64,000 bases of DNA from Bradyrhizobium tropiciagri (GTDB lineage: Bacteria > Pseudomonadota > Alphaproteobacteria > Rhizobiales > Xanthobacteraceae), in NCBI RefSeq assembly GCF_001189845.1, contig NZ_LFLZ01000032.1, positions 1 through 64,000 on the forward strand, read 5' to 3'. Position 1 is the stretch's first letter, and every line of letters begins with the position of its first letter. A program made the position numbers and the translations under genes. The notes below the pieces were generated by a model. It was given only the letters and a program-made list of their open reading frames with translations, ran no database searches and was not told the origin of the DNA. This document shows, one piece after another, positions 9,735-19,061 of this stretch.

Positions 9735-11405
9735 ATGAGACAACCTCGCCCCACTCCCCTCGCCGCGCTCTGCGCGCTTGGCCTCGCCGCAACCGGCCCT
9801 TGCCTGGCGCAGGGCGTCGCGCCGGACGAGTTGCGCATTCTCGCGATCAACGATTTCCACGGCTATCTGCGGCCGCCACCCGGCGGCATCCGCATCACCG
9901 ATCCCGCTGATGCGACCAAGAGGATCATGGTGCCTGCCGGCGGATCAGAGCGGGTCGCCACCGTGGTCAAGCAACTGCGCGAAGGCCACAAGAACAATAT
10001 CTTCGTCGCGGCCGGCGACCTGATCGGCGCGAGCCCGTTTCTGTCGGCGATGTTTCATGACGAGCCGACCATCGAGTCGCTCTCGATGATGGGGCTTGCG
10101 ATCTCCTCGGTCGGCAATCACGAATTCGACGAGGGCAAGGACGAGTTGCTGCGGATGCAGAATGGCGGCTGTCACCCGGTTGACAAGTGCCAGGGGCCGC
10201 ACCCCTTCACGGGCGCCAAATTCCGCTATCTCGCCGCCTCCACGATCGACAAGGCCACCGGCAAGACCGTGTTTCCGCCCTACGAGATCAAGGAATTCGA
10301 CGGCATTCCGGTCGCCTTCATCGGCCTGACGCTGAAGAACACGCCCAACCTGGTGTCGCCGGCCGGCGTCGCCAGCCTCGAATTCCGCGACGAGGCCGAG
10401 ACCGTCAATGCGTTGGTTCCCGAGTTGAAGGCGAAGGGCGTCGAGGCGATCGTGGTCCTGATCCACGAAGGCGGCTTTCCGACCGGCGACTACAATGAAT
10501 GCCCCGGGATCTCCGGGCCGATCATCGACATCGTCAAGAAGTTCGATCGCGCGGTCGACGTCGTGATCTCCGGCCACACCCACCAGGCCTATGTCTGCGA
10601 GATCGACGGGCGGCTCGTCACGTCAGGCGACAAATACGGCACGCTGGTCACGGCGATCGATCTGCAGCTCGACCCGAAGAGCCATGACGTGATCAGCGCC
10701 AAGGCCAACAACACCATCGTGAAGATCGGCGGCACCGCCAAGGATCCCGAGCAGAGCGCGCTGCTGGAATCCTATGACCGGCTGGCCGCGCCGATCGCCA
10801 ACCGCGCGGCCGGCTCGGTCACGGAGACGCTGTCGCGCACGCCCGGCGAGACCGGCGAGAGCGTGCTCGGCGATATCGTCGCCGACGCGCAGCTCGCAGC
10901 GACCGCTTCGGAGCCGAATGGCGGCGCGGTGATCGCCTTCACCAACCCGGGCGGCGTGCGCACCGACATCGTTAAGCGCGAGGACGGCGCGGTCACCTAT
11001 GCCGACATCTTCGCAAGCCAGCCGTTCCGCAACCAGCTGGTGACGATGACGCTTAGCGGCAAGCAGCTAAAGGACGTGCTGGAACAGCAATGGGCCGACC
11101 CGAAGCGGCCGCGCGCCCTGCAGGTCTCGAAAGGCTTTGCCTATGCGTGGGATGCGAGCAAGGGTGACGGCGCGCGCATCATCGCCGCACGGATGTCGCT
11201 CGACGGCAAACCGATCGACCCGGCCGCGAGCTATCGCGTAACCGTCAACAACTATCTCGCCGAAGGCGGCGACGGTTTCACCGTGTTCAAGGAAGGGACA
11301 GCGCAGCAGTTCGGCATCTACGACGTCGATGCGCTCTATGCCTACTTCAAGGCCAACAGCCCGGTCGGCCCGGCGGCCGGCAAGCGGATCGAGCGAATCA
11401 ATTGA
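9735..11405 (+). CDS. Secreted bifunctional metallophosphatase/5'-nucleotidase
   Basis: The 556-aa protein has a signal peptide (residues 1-28, ending near CLAQG) and is probably periplasmic. The N-terminal calcineurin-like domain shows the metal motifs NDFHGYL, GDLIGAS, GNHEFDEG and SGHTHQAY. The C-terminal 5'-nucleotidase substrate domain shows FTNPGGVRTD and NNYLAEGGDGF. Relatives (UshA family) hydrolyse extracellular nucleotides and related phosphoesters to recover nucleoside and phosphate. Start 9735 is preferred over an upstream in-frame start at 9681 because GGACAGG precedes it and the signal peptide follows directly. It stands alone and is followed by an inverted repeat. Confidence 0.9.
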   Translation: MRQPRPTPLAALCALGLAATGPCLAQGVAPDELRILAINDFHGYLRPPPGGIRITDPADATKRIMVPAGGSERVATVVKQLREGHKNNIFVAAGDLIGASPFLSAMFHDEPTIESLSMMGLAISSVGNHEFDEGKDELLRMQNGGCHPVDKCQGPHPFTGAKFRYLAASTIDKATGKTVFPPYEIKEFDGIPVAFIGLTLKNTPNLVSPAGVASLEFRDEAETVNALVPELKAKGVEAIVVLIHEGGFPTGDYNECPGISGPIIDIVKKFDRAVDVVISGHTHQAYVCEIDGRLVTSGDKYGTLVTAIDLQLDPKSHDVISAKANNTIVKIGGTAKDPEQSALLESYDRLAAPIANRAAGSVTETLSRTPGETGESVLGDIVADAQLAATASEPNGGAVIAFTNPGGVRTDIVKREDGAVTYADIFASQPFRNQLVTMTLSGKQLKDVLEQQWADPKRPRALQVSKGFAYAWDASKGDGARIIAARMSLDGKPIDPAASYRVTVNNYLAEGGDGFTVFKEGTAQQFGIYDVDALYAYFKANSPVGPAAGKRIERIN

Positions 11406-11440
11406 GCTAAGTGCGGGCGTTGGAACACCCGCCTATCTCC

Positions 11441-11525
11441 GTCATTGCGAGCGAAGCGAAGCAATCCATCTGTCCGCGTACGCGGTTACATGGATTGCTT
11501 CGTCGCTTCGCTCCTCGCAATGACG
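11441..11525. repeat. Large palindromic repeat of GTCATTGCGAGCG family, copy 1
   Basis: The left arm GTCATTGCGAGCGAAGCGAA pairs with the right arm TTCGCTCCTCGCAATGAC, with internal CAATCCAT / ATGGATTG pairing. A variant lies at 44570-44647 with its arms in the opposite order. It lies behind the 5'-nucleotidase gene and could end transcription, though no T-tract follows directly. Confidence 0.8.
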
Positions 11526-11664
11526 GCCAAAGGGTCGCGCTTTTTTGCCTTCCCTGCTGTCCCGAAAAGGTGAGGACCGGGTCATAGCGGGCCCTTTCCG
11601 CTGGGCCGGTAACCGCCTACATTAGAGCGTCCTCGCACGCGCCTCCATTGCGCCGGGAATTTGC

Positions 11665-12591
11665 ATGACACTGCTTCTGACGCACTCCGCCTGCCTCGAT
11701 CACCTGACCCCACCCGGACATCCCGAACGCCCCGACCGGCTGCGTGCGGTTGCCGAGGTGCTCGGCGAGGACCGCTTCAAGGCGCTGGTGCGCGACCTCG
11801 CGCCGGAAGGCGACCTCGACACCGTGCTGCTCTGCCATGGCGAGCACTATGTCGGCGAACTGCGCCACATCGCGCCGACCTCGGGCATGATCTATATCGA
11901 CGGCGACACCTCGATGTCGCCGGGCACCTGGGAAGCCGTGATGCGCGGCGTCGGCGGCGCGGTGGCCGCCACCGATGCTGTCATGGAGGGCAAGCACCAC
12001 AACGCCTTCGTCGCGGTGCGCCCGCCCGGGCATCACGCCGAGAAATCGACGCCGATGGGCTTCTGCTTCTTCGACAATGTCGCGATCGCCGCACGCCACG
12101 CGCAGCGCAAATACGGCATCAAGCGCGCCGCGATCATCGATTTCGACGTCCATCACGGCAACGGCACGCAGGACATCTTCTGGGCCGATCCGACCGTGAT
12201 GTACTGCTCGACGCACCAGATGCCGTTATTCCCCGGCACCGGCGCTTCAGGCGAGCGCGGCGAGCACGACACCGTCGTCAACGCACCGCTCGCGCCCGGC
12301 GACGGCGGCGCCAAATTCCGCTCCGCCTTCGAGAACCTGATCCTGCCGCAGCTCGAGAAGTTTTCTCCCGAACTCGTCGTCATCTCGGCGGGCTTCGACG
12401 CCCATCACCGCGATCCCCTGGCCTCGATCAATCTGACGGGGGAGGATTTCGGCTGGGTCACCCGCAAGCTGATGGACCTCGCCGAGAAGAGCGCCGGCGG
12501 CCGCGTCGTCTCCGTGCTGGAAGGCGGCTACGACCTCGAGGGCCTGAAAGAGTCGGTGGCATCTCACGTCACCGCATTGATGGGCGCCTAA
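11665..12591 (+). CDS. Histone deacetylase family protein
   Basis: The 308-aa protein has the arginase/deacetylase fold. Zn-site motifs are RPPGHHAE near residue 120 (tandem His), DFDVHHGNG near residue 158 (Asp and His ligands) and GFDAH near residue 248; the EGGYD loop lies near residue 288. Bacterial members act on acetylated polyamines, acetoin-related substrates or lysines, and the substrate cannot be predicted here. It begins with HSACLDHLTPPGHPERPDR, a typical N terminus. xseB follows 125 bp downstream on the same strand and may be co-transcribed. Confidence 0.9.
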   Translation: MTLLLTHSACLDHLTPPGHPERPDRLRAVAEVLGEDRFKALVRDLAPEGDLDTVLLCHGEHYVGELRHIAPTSGMIYIDGDTSMSPGTWEAVMRGVGGAVAATDAVMEGKHHNAFVAVRPPGHHAEKSTPMGFCFFDNVAIAARHAQRKYGIKRAAIIDFDVHHGNGTQDIFWADPTVMYCSTHQMPLFPGTGASGERGEHDTVVNAPLAPGDGGAKFRSAFENLILPQLEKFSPELVVISAGFDAHHRDPLASINLTGEDFGWVTRKLMDLAEKSAGGRVVSVLEGGYDLEGLKESVASHVTALMGA

Positions 12592-12716
12592 ATCCCCGCC
12601 ACAATACGCCCGCAAAAATTCGATTGATTCTGCGCCGGGGCAAGCATGGCCTGCGACAGGTCATGTTTGGACGACAAGATCCGATCACGGTCTGATCGGC
12701 GCACTGGGAACACATA

Positions 12717-12968
12717 ATGGCCGAAAATACTCAAGCCGACGTCAAGAAGCTCTCCTTTGAACGCGCGATCGAGGAACTCGAATCGATCGTCAAGCGGCTC
12801 GAGGACGGCAAGGTCCCGCTTGAGGAATCGGTCGCGATCTACGAGCGCGGCGAGGCATTGAAGCGACGCTGCGAGGAATTGCTGCGCCAGGCCGAAGCCC
12901 GCGTCGACAAGATCACCACCGACGCCTCGGGCCAGCCGAACGGGACCGAGCCGCTCGACGTGCAGTAG
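12717..12968 (+). CDS. xseB: Exodeoxyribonuclease VII small subunit
   Basis: The 83-aa protein has the XseB helical hairpin: SFERAIEELESIVKRLEDGK, PLEESVAIYERGEAL and CEELLRQAEARVDKI. With XseA it forms exonuclease VII, which degrades single-stranded DNA into oligonucleotides in the cytoplasm. Length is normal (about 80 aa). xseA is not in this window. It lies upstream of dxs, an order seen in many proteobacteria, but the 544-bp gap suggests dxs has its own promoter here. Confidence 0.93.
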   Translation: MAENTQADVKKLSFERAIEELESIVKRLEDGKVPLEESVAIYERGEALKRRCEELLRQAEARVDKITTDASGQPNGTEPLDVQ

Positions 12969-13512
12969 CGCCACCGACCGCCGCGACCATGCGACAGGAT
13001 GTCCGCCACGGCGGGCAATTGTTGCTGCGTATTTCCGTTGATCGATCACGCCGCGAGGGTGACCGCGGCGACCGGTGCGGCCGCGAATCCGGCCGTTCCG
13101 GACCGGCCGGTTGCCGCTAAAATGGCCAAATTGGAACCCGCCCCAAGCCCCAACCATTGAAAAGTCTAGGTTTTTCAAGACGGCGCATAGGAACCCTGCG
13201 CCGCCTATCGGGTTGGCTTTGGTTACGGCTTTGGTGTAATGCTTCCAGTTCTATGGGCATTTGAGGATGGCGGGCGGCCCGATTTTTCGGGCGGCATCCA
13301 TCTCAAATGGTTCGACAAAACTGAACCGGGACGGGTGAAGAGCGACCAAGGTGATGCGTATCACGTGGTCCAATCCGGAGTGAATCTAGGCTTACAACCA
13401 GGCACGGTCTGCCGGGGCGGCACCCAGTGTCTGGCTTTCGCTGCGCGATGTGCGCGCCAACCCATCTCGCGTCGGGCGGTTCGTTCCGACAGGCAAAAAT
13501 TGGAAATTCGCT
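12969..13512. other. Long leader region between xseB and dxs
   Basis: No coding frame of family type is visible in these 544 bp. The main feature is the hairpin at 13259-13308, listed separately. Upstream of it, TTGGTT and TGTAAT (about 13221-13239) could be weak promoter-like hexamers, but the spacing is poor. The stretch probably contains the dxs promoter and a long untranslated leader. Confidence 0.4.
13259..13308 (+). other. 50-nt hairpin in the dxs leader
   Basis: The left arm ATTTGAGGATG pairs with the right arm CATCCATCTCAAAT, with a three-base bulge, and CCCGA-TTTTT-CGGG forms the tip. It lies about 205 bp upstream of the dxs start. It is not followed by a T-tract, so it is not a standard terminator. 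It could be a structured leader or a repeat. Confidence 0.45.
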
Positions 13513-15440
13513 GTGACCACATTTAGTAAAACGCCGCTTCTTGACACTATTCACACGCCCGATGACCTGCGCAAGCTGAAGGTCGAGCAGGTACGGCAAG
13601 TTGCCGACGAGCTCCGCCAGGAAACCATCGACGCCGTGTCGGTGACCGGCGGCCATTTCGGCGCCGGCCTCGGCGTGGTCGAACTGACCACCGCCATCCA
13701 CTACATCTTCGACACCCCGCGCGACCGCCTGATCTGGGACGTCGGCCACCAGGCCTATCCGCACAAGATCCTGACCGGTCGCCGCGACCGTATCCGCACC
13801 CTGCGCACCGGCGGCGGCCTCTCCGGCTTCACCAAGCGCACCGAGAGCGACTACGATCCGTTCGGCGCCGCGCACTCCTCGACCTCGATTTCGGCCGGCT
13901 CGGCATGGCCGTGGCGCGCGACCTCTCCGGCGGCAAGAACAACGTTATCTCCGTGATTGGTGACGGCGCGATGTCGGCGGGCATGGCCTATGAGGCCATG
14001 AACAACGCCGGCGCGATGAATTCGCGCCTGATCGTGATCCTCAACGACAACGACATGTCGATCGCGCCGCCGGTCGGCGCGATGAGCGCCTATCTGTCGC
14101 GCCTCTACTCCGGCAAGACCTACCGCTCGCTGCGCGAGGCCGCCAAGCAGATCAACAAGCGTCTGCCGAAGATCCTCGCCAACCGCGCCAACCGCGTCGA
14201 GGAATATTCCCGCGGCTTCATGATGGACGGCGGCACGCTGTTCGAGGAGCTCGGCTTCTATTATGTCGGCCCGATCGACGGTCACAATCTCGACCATCTG
14301 CTGCCGGTGCTGAAGAACGTCCGCGACATGGAGACCGGTCCGATCCTGGTCCACGTCGTGACCCAGAAGGGCAAGGGCTACGGCCCGGCGGAGGCTTCCG
14401 CCGACAAGTACCACGCCGTCGTCAAGTTCGACGTCGCCACCGGCACCCAGGCCAAGGCCAAGCCGAATGCGCCGGCCTACCAGAACGTGTTCGGCCAGAG
14501 CCTCGTCAAGGAAGCCCAGAAGGACGACAAGATCGTCGCCATCACCGCGGCGATGCCGTCGGGCACCGGCGTCGACATCTTCAACAAGGCGTTCCCGGAC
14601 CGCACCTTCGACGTCGGCATCGCCGAGCAGCACGCGGTGACCTTCGCCGCGGGCCTCGCCACCGAAGGCTACAAGCCGTTCTGCGCGATCTATTCGACCT
14701 TCCTGCAGCGCGGCTATGACCAGGTGGTCCACGACGTCGCGATCCAGAGCCTCCCGGTCCGCTTCGCGATCGACCGCGCCGGCCTTGTCGGCGCCGACGG
14801 CGCGACCCATGCCGGTTCGTTCGACAACGCCTATCTCGGCTGTCTGCCGAACATGGTGATCATGGCCGCCGCCGACGAGGCAGAAATGGTCCACATGGTG
14901 GCGACCCAGGTCGCGATCAACGATCGTCCGAGCGCGCTCCGCTATCCGCGCGGCGAAGGTCGCGGCATCGAGATGCCGGAAGTCGGCGTTGCCCTGCCGA
15001 TCGGCAAGGGCCGCATCATCCGCGAGGGCAAGAAGGTCGCGCTGCTGTCGTTCGGCACCCGCCTCGCCGAGTGCGAGAAGGCGGCCGACGAGCTCGCCGC
15101 CCACGGCCTCTCCGCCACGATCGCCGACGCGCGCTTCATGAAGCCGCTCGACGAAGAGATGATCATGAAGCTCGCGCGCGACCACGAGATCCTGATCACC
15201 ATCGAGGAAGGCTCGATCGGCGGCTTCGGCTCGCATGTCATGCAGTTCCTGTCCGACAATGCGATGCTGGACAGCGGCATGCTCAAGTTCCGCTCGATGA
15301 TCCTGCCCGACGTGTTCCTCGACCACGACACGCCGGCGGCGATGTATGCCCGCGCCGGCCTCGACGCCAAGAGCATCGTTGCCAAGGTGTTCGAAACCCT
15401 CGGCAAGGACTACAAGACCGAGACCGTCAAGCTCGCGTAA
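13513..15440 (+). pseudogene. dxs: 1-deoxy-D-xylulose-5-phosphate synthase, frameshifted
   Basis: DXS condenses pyruvate and glyceraldehyde-3-phosphate, the first step of the MEP isoprenoid pathway, using thiamine diphosphate. The first 128 or so residues run from a GTG start at 13513 (VTTFSKTPLLDTI) through WDVGHQAYPHKILTGR to SSTSISAG. The next residues (GMAVARDLSGGKNN, the ThDP motif GDGAMSAGMAYEAMNN, the VGIAEQHAVT Glu and the DHDTPAAMYARAGLD C terminus) are one frame over. A missing C near 13899 explains the break; restoring it reads SAGLGMAVARD and gives 642 aa, the family length. Everything else is intact and highly conserved. Loss of this usually essential enzyme is unlikely, so sequence error is suspected. 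Confidence 0.9.
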
Positions 15441-15447
15441 TCGCCTT

Positions 15448-15575
15448 CCACCTCTCCCCGCCGGGGAGGGGTCGGATCGCGAGCGATCCAGGTGAGGGGG
15501 TGAGGTCCCATGAAAGTGCATAACCCCTCACCCGCGCCTCCAGCGCGACCTCTCCCAATGGGAGAGGTTTCAGTC
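15448..15575. repeat. Intergenic inverted repeat of the CCTCTCCCC...GGTGAGGGGGTGA type
   Basis: CACCTCTCCCCGCCGGGGAG with an inner GATCGCGAGCGATC palindrome is followed by CCCTCACCC and a closing CTCTCCCAATGGGAGAGGT. It fills the dxs to deoxyribosyltransferase gap. A related element lies at 63328-63473. Confidence 0.65.
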
Positions 15576-15596
15576 GATCTTGTCCTGGGCAAGTCC

Positions 15597-16160
15597 ATGA
15601 GAATCTATCTGGCAGGTCCTGACGTATTCCTGCCGGATGCCGTGGAGATCGGCCGCCGCAAGGCGGAGGTTTGCGCCTATCACGGGCTGACCGGGCTGTA
15701 CCCGCTCGACAACAGCATCAATCCCACCGTCGCCGGCGCCTCGCTCACCATCTTCAAGAGCAACGAGGCGATGATGGAGTCCGCCGACGCCATCATCGCC
15801 AATTTGACGCCGTTTCGCGGCCCCAGTGCCGACGCAGGCACCGTGTACGAACTCGGCTACATGGCGGGACGCAGCAAACTGTGCCTCGCCTATTCGAACG
15901 ATCCCACGTCCTACGCCAATCGCGTGGCGCGGCTGAGCCAGGTCGTGCCGGCATCCGACGGACGCCTGATCGACGCGGAGGGGCTGACGGTGGAAGAGTT
16001 TGGATTGCCTGACAATCTGATGATGATGCACGCGCTCGATTTGCACGGCAGCCCGCTGGTGACGCCGCGGGAGCCCGCGGCCGACCTCTGGCACGACCTT
16101 ACCTCCTTCGAGGCCTGCGTGCGGCTCGCCGCCGCGCAGCGCCGGCAGAGCGCCAAGTGA
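15597..16160 (+). CDS. Nucleoside 2-deoxyribosyltransferase-like protein
   Basis: The 187-aa protein starts MRIYLAGPDVFLPDA and carries the family's second motif with the likely catalytic Glu in DAGTVYELGYMAG near residue 88; NLTPFRGPSAD precedes it. Family enzymes move deoxyribose between bases or hydrolyse N-glycosidic bonds of (deoxy)nucleotides in salvage. The substrate is not predictable. Start 15597 is chosen because the family begins exactly there; an upstream in-frame Met at 15510 would run through the intergenic repeat. It precedes tlyA by a short array of GTGAGCAAG repeats. Confidence 0.85.
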   Translation: MRIYLAGPDVFLPDAVEIGRRKAEVCAYHGLTGLYPLDNSINPTVAGASLTIFKSNEAMMESADAIIANLTPFRGPSADAGTVYELGYMAGRSKLCLAYSNDPTSYANRVARLSQVVPASDGRLIDAEGLTVEEFGLPDNLMMMHALDLHGSPLVTPREPAADLWHDLTSFEACVRLAAAQRRQSAK

Positions 16161-16196
16161 GCAAGTAGGTGAGCAAGTAAGTGAGCAAGCAGTGAC
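16157..16196 (+). repeat. Tandem GTGAGCAAG repeat at the tlyA start
   Basis: Units of 12, 12 and 11 bp begin at 16157, 16169 and 16181, and the last is followed by the GTGACCAAG that starts tlyA at 16192. The first unit overlaps the preceding gene's stop codon. The first two GTG codons each open a three-codon frame ending at TAG or TAA. The array is a likely slippage site. Confidence 0.75.
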
Positions 16197-16953
16197 CAAG
16201 GCGGGCGACAACGACAATAGCGCATCCGCCGGCAAGCGCATCGACGTGCTGCTGGTCGAACGCGGCCTGTTCGAGAGCCGGGCGCGGGCGCGCGCCGCGA
16301 TCGACGCCGGCCTCGTCACCGCCGACGGCAAACCGATTGCGAAGGCGTCCGAGATCGTCGCCCCCGGCGCCACGCTCACGGCCGAGCCGGCGCATCCCTA
16401 TGTCTCGCGCGGCGGCGTCAAGCTCGCCGGCGCACTCGAGCATTATCCGATCGACGTCGAGGGCCATGTCTGCCTCGATGTCGGCGCCTCGACCGGCGGG
16501 TTCACCGAAGTGCTGCTCGCCAATGGCGCGAGCCTCGTGTTCGCCATCGATGTCGGCCACGGCCAGTTGCATCCCTCGCTGCAGGGCCATCCGAAGATCG
16601 TCTCCATGGAGGAAACCGACATCAGGAACTACGAGGGCAAGCGACTGCCGGCGCGGCCCGATATCGTCGTGATCGATGTCAGCTTCATCTCGCTGAAGCT
16701 GGTGCTGCCGGTGGCGCTGTCGCTGGCGGCGGCTCCGATGCATCTGCTGGCGTTGATCAAGCCGCAGTTCGAGGCGGCCCGCAAGCACTCCAAGCGCGGC
16801 GTCATCCGCAACGCGATGGTACACCAGGATATCTGCGACGATATCGCAGCCTTTGCCGCTTCGCTCGGCTGCACCGACATCGAGGTGTTTCCGTCATCGA
16901 TATCGGGCGGCGACGGCAATATCGAATTCTTCCTCGCGCGCGCGCGTGGCTGA
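16192..16953 (+). CDS. tlyA: TlyA family rRNA 2'-O-methyltransferase
   Basis: The 253-aa protein has an N-terminal S4 RNA-binding domain (residues about 17-75, RIDVLLVERGLFESRARARA) and an FtsJ-like Rossmann methyltransferase domain with the SAM motif CLDVGASTGGFTEVLL near residue 97 and VVIDVSFISL near residue 160. In mycobacteria TlyA methylates 16S and 23S rRNA and affects capreomycin sensitivity; the target here is inferred. The start is GTG at 16192. The stop overlaps the next gene's GTG start by 8 bases, so translation of the two is probably coupled. Confidence 0.88.
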   Translation: MTKAGDNDNSASAGKRIDVLLVERGLFESRARARAAIDAGLVTADGKPIAKASEIVAPGATLTAEPAHPYVSRGGVKLAGALEHYPIDVEGHVCLDVGASTGGFTEVLLANGASLVFAIDVGHGQLHPSLQGHPKIVSMEETDIRNYEGKRLPARPDIVVIDVSFISLKLVLPVALSLAAAPMHLLALIKPQFEAARKHSKRGVIRNAMVHQDICDDIAAFAASLGCTDIEVFPSSISGGDGNIEFFLARARG

Positions 16954-18187
16954 GCTCGTCACCATCGATCATGTCGGCCACCGCGGCGACGGCGTCGCGA
17001 TCGACGGATCGCAGTCGATCTTCGTGCCCTATACACTGGCCGGTGAAACCGTCGAGGTCGAGGACGTCCCCGGCAATCATCCCGACCGGCGGCGGCTGGT
17101 CCGGGTGACGCAGGAAAGCCCGGAGCGGATCGCGCCGTTCTGCCCGCATTTCGGCATCTGTGGCGGCTGCGCGATCCAGCACTGGAACGAGGCGCCCTAC
17201 CACGCCTGGAAGCGCAACATCGTGATGGAGACACTGGCGCAGGCGAAGATCGCGACCGAGGTCGCGCCGCTGCGCGACGCCCACGGCGCCGGCCGCCGCC
17301 GCATCACGCTGCACGGACGCATGGGCACCCATGAAGTCCTCAAGGTCGGCTTCGCCGCTGCCGGCTCGCACGACATCATCCCGGTCGATCGCTGTCCGAT
17401 TCTCGATCCCGTGCTCAACGGCGCGCTCGAGGCAGCCTGGGCCACGGCCGAGCCACTGATCTCGATCGGCAAGCCGCTCGACATCCAGGTGACGGCGACC
17501 GCGAACGGCCTCGACATCGACGTGCGCGGCTCCGGCGCACTGCCGACCAGCCTGATCACCACCTTGTCGCGGGTCGCCGAGAAACACCACCTGGCGCGGC
17601 TGACGCGGCACGGCGAGCTGGTGCTGCAGCGCGGCTCTCCCGAGATTGCGATCGGCAAGGCCAAGGTGGTGCTGCCGCCGGGCTCGTTCCTGCAGGCGAC
17701 CGTCAAGGGCGAGGAGACGCTGGCGGCGCTGGTTCGCGAGCATTGCGGACGCGCCAAGCACATCGCCGATCTGTTCTGCGGCGTTGGCCCGTTCGCGCTG
17801 CGCCTCGCGGAGAAGGCGCGCGTCGCGGCCTTCGACAGCGACGCCGGTGCGATCACGGCGCTGCAGAAGGCCGCGCAATCAACGCCGGGGTTGAAGCCGC
17901 TCAAGGCCGAGGCGCGCGACTTGTTCCGCCGCCCGCTGATGCCGCAGGAGCTGCGCGACTATGACGCCGTCGTGTTCGATCCGCCGCGGCAGGGCGCGCA
18001 GGCGCAGGTCACCCAGCTCGCGGCGAGCAAGGTGCCGGTGATCGTCGCGGTGTCCTGCAATGCAGCGACATTTGCGCGCGACGCAAGGATCCTGATCGAT
18101 GGCGGCTACAAGATTGCTGATGTCACACCGGTCGATCAGTTCCGCCATACGCCGCATGTCGAGCTGGTGGCGCGTTTCGCACGCTGA
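16946..18187 (+). CDS. RumA/TrmA-type SAM-dependent RNA m5U methyltransferase
   Basis: The 413-aa protein has an N-terminal TRAM-like domain (ELVTIDHVGHRGDGVA), then a Cys cluster CPHFGICGGC near residue 73 that fits the [4Fe-4S] site of RlmD-like enzymes. The SAM motif is ADLFCGVGPFALRL near residue 272. The FDPPRQGA motif lies near residue 342 and the catalytic Cys in VAVSCNAATFARD near residue 368. These enzymes methylate C5 of uridine in 23S rRNA or tRNA; the target cannot be told. The GTG start at 16946 overlaps tlyA. The pairing with tlyA makes a small RNA-modification operon. Confidence 0.88.
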   Translation: MAELVTIDHVGHRGDGVAIDGSQSIFVPYTLAGETVEVEDVPGNHPDRRRLVRVTQESPERIAPFCPHFGICGGCAIQHWNEAPYHAWKRNIVMETLAQAKIATEVAPLRDAHGAGRRRITLHGRMGTHEVLKVGFAAAGSHDIIPVDRCPILDPVLNGALEAAWATAEPLISIGKPLDIQVTATANGLDIDVRGSGALPTSLITTLSRVAEKHHLARLTRHGELVLQRGSPEIAIGKAKVVLPPGSFLQATVKGEETLAALVREHCGRAKHIADLFCGVGPFALRLAEKARVAAFDSDAGAITALQKAAQSTPGLKPLKAEARDLFRRPLMPQELRDYDAVVFDPPRQGAQAQVTQLAASKVPVIVAVSCNAATFARDARILIDGGYKIADVTPVDQFRHTPHVELVARFAR

Positions 18188-18240
18188 GGCATCGTTGCGC
18201 CTATCGCAGCGTGCGGTGGTCTCGCTATAATCCGCCTCGC

Positions 18241-19061
18241 ATGTCCCACGATCCGCTGCTTGCGCGCATCATTCCCGTTCTCGCTGCTGTGCCCGGCGTT
18301 GCGGCGGCTCGCGGGCGCGCGGCACGGCGCATGACGCCTCTGATTACGATCTCGGCCTCTACTACCGGGATAGCGCGGCTCTCGATATCGATCGGTTGCG
18401 CGCGGCAGTCACGGGCCTGGTCGACGATTCCGCTGCCGTGAATGTGACACCAGTCGGCGAATGGGGACCGTGGATCGTCGGCGGCGCCTGGCTCGCGGTC
18501 GGCGGCCGCAAGGTCGACCTGCTCTACCGCAGCATCGAGCAGGTCACGGCCGTTATCGATGCCTGCCGCAACGGCGAGATCAGCATGCACTACCAGCCGG
18601 GCCATCCGCACGGCTTCTGCTCGGCGATCTGGATGGGCGAGATCGCGCTATGCCGTGTCCTGCATGATCCCGGCGGCCTCGTCGCGGCGATGAAGGCGAG
18701 GACCGCACCCTACGCGCCGGCGCTGCGCGATGCCCTGGTGCGGCGCTTTCAATGGGAAATCCTGTTCGCGATCGAGAATGCCGAGCTTGCTGTGCCGCGC
18801 GGCGACACTACGCACGTCGCCGGTTGCGCCTATCGCGCGCTGGCCTGCGTCGCGCAGGTGCTGTTTGCGCTGAACGGACAGTATCTGATCAACGAGAAGG
18901 GCGCGCTGGCGCAGGCTGCGAATTTTCCGGTGACGGTCCGGGACCTCGCCGCGCGCGTCGCCGAGGTCTGGCTGCGGATTGGCGCTGCGGACTACGCCGC
19001 CGCGTTGCAGGCGCTGCGGATGCTGGAGAGTGAGCTGCGGGACAAATCGGCAGAACCGTAG
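18241..19061 (+). pseudogene. Nucleotidyltransferase domain protein, frameshifted
   Basis: The first codons (MSHDPLLARIIPVLAAVPGVAA) are in one frame, while the signature GSRARGTAHDASDYDLG of the nucleotidyltransferase (MNT/KNT) superfamily, followed by LYYRDSAALDIDRL and the long C terminus, is in the next. The break lies at about 18303-18306. One missing base restores the frame, but then the usual hydrophobic strand before GSRARG (as in VVLGGSRARG) is absent. A loss of 13 bases is therefore also possible. The C-terminal region (NAELAVPRGDTTHVAG) resembles aminoglycoside-type nucleotidyltransferases. The function is unknown. The stop overlaps the following inverted repeat. Confidence 0.65.

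Noticed and set aside
13890..13910. Programmed ribosomal frameshift in dxs
   Set aside because: There is no slippery heptamer with a downstream stem, and frameshifting is not known for this family. The same one-base pattern in many unrelated genes points to error.
13851..15521. A 556-codon minus-strand frame antisense to dxs
   Set aside because: It is a composition artefact; the plus strand encodes DXS motifs throughout.
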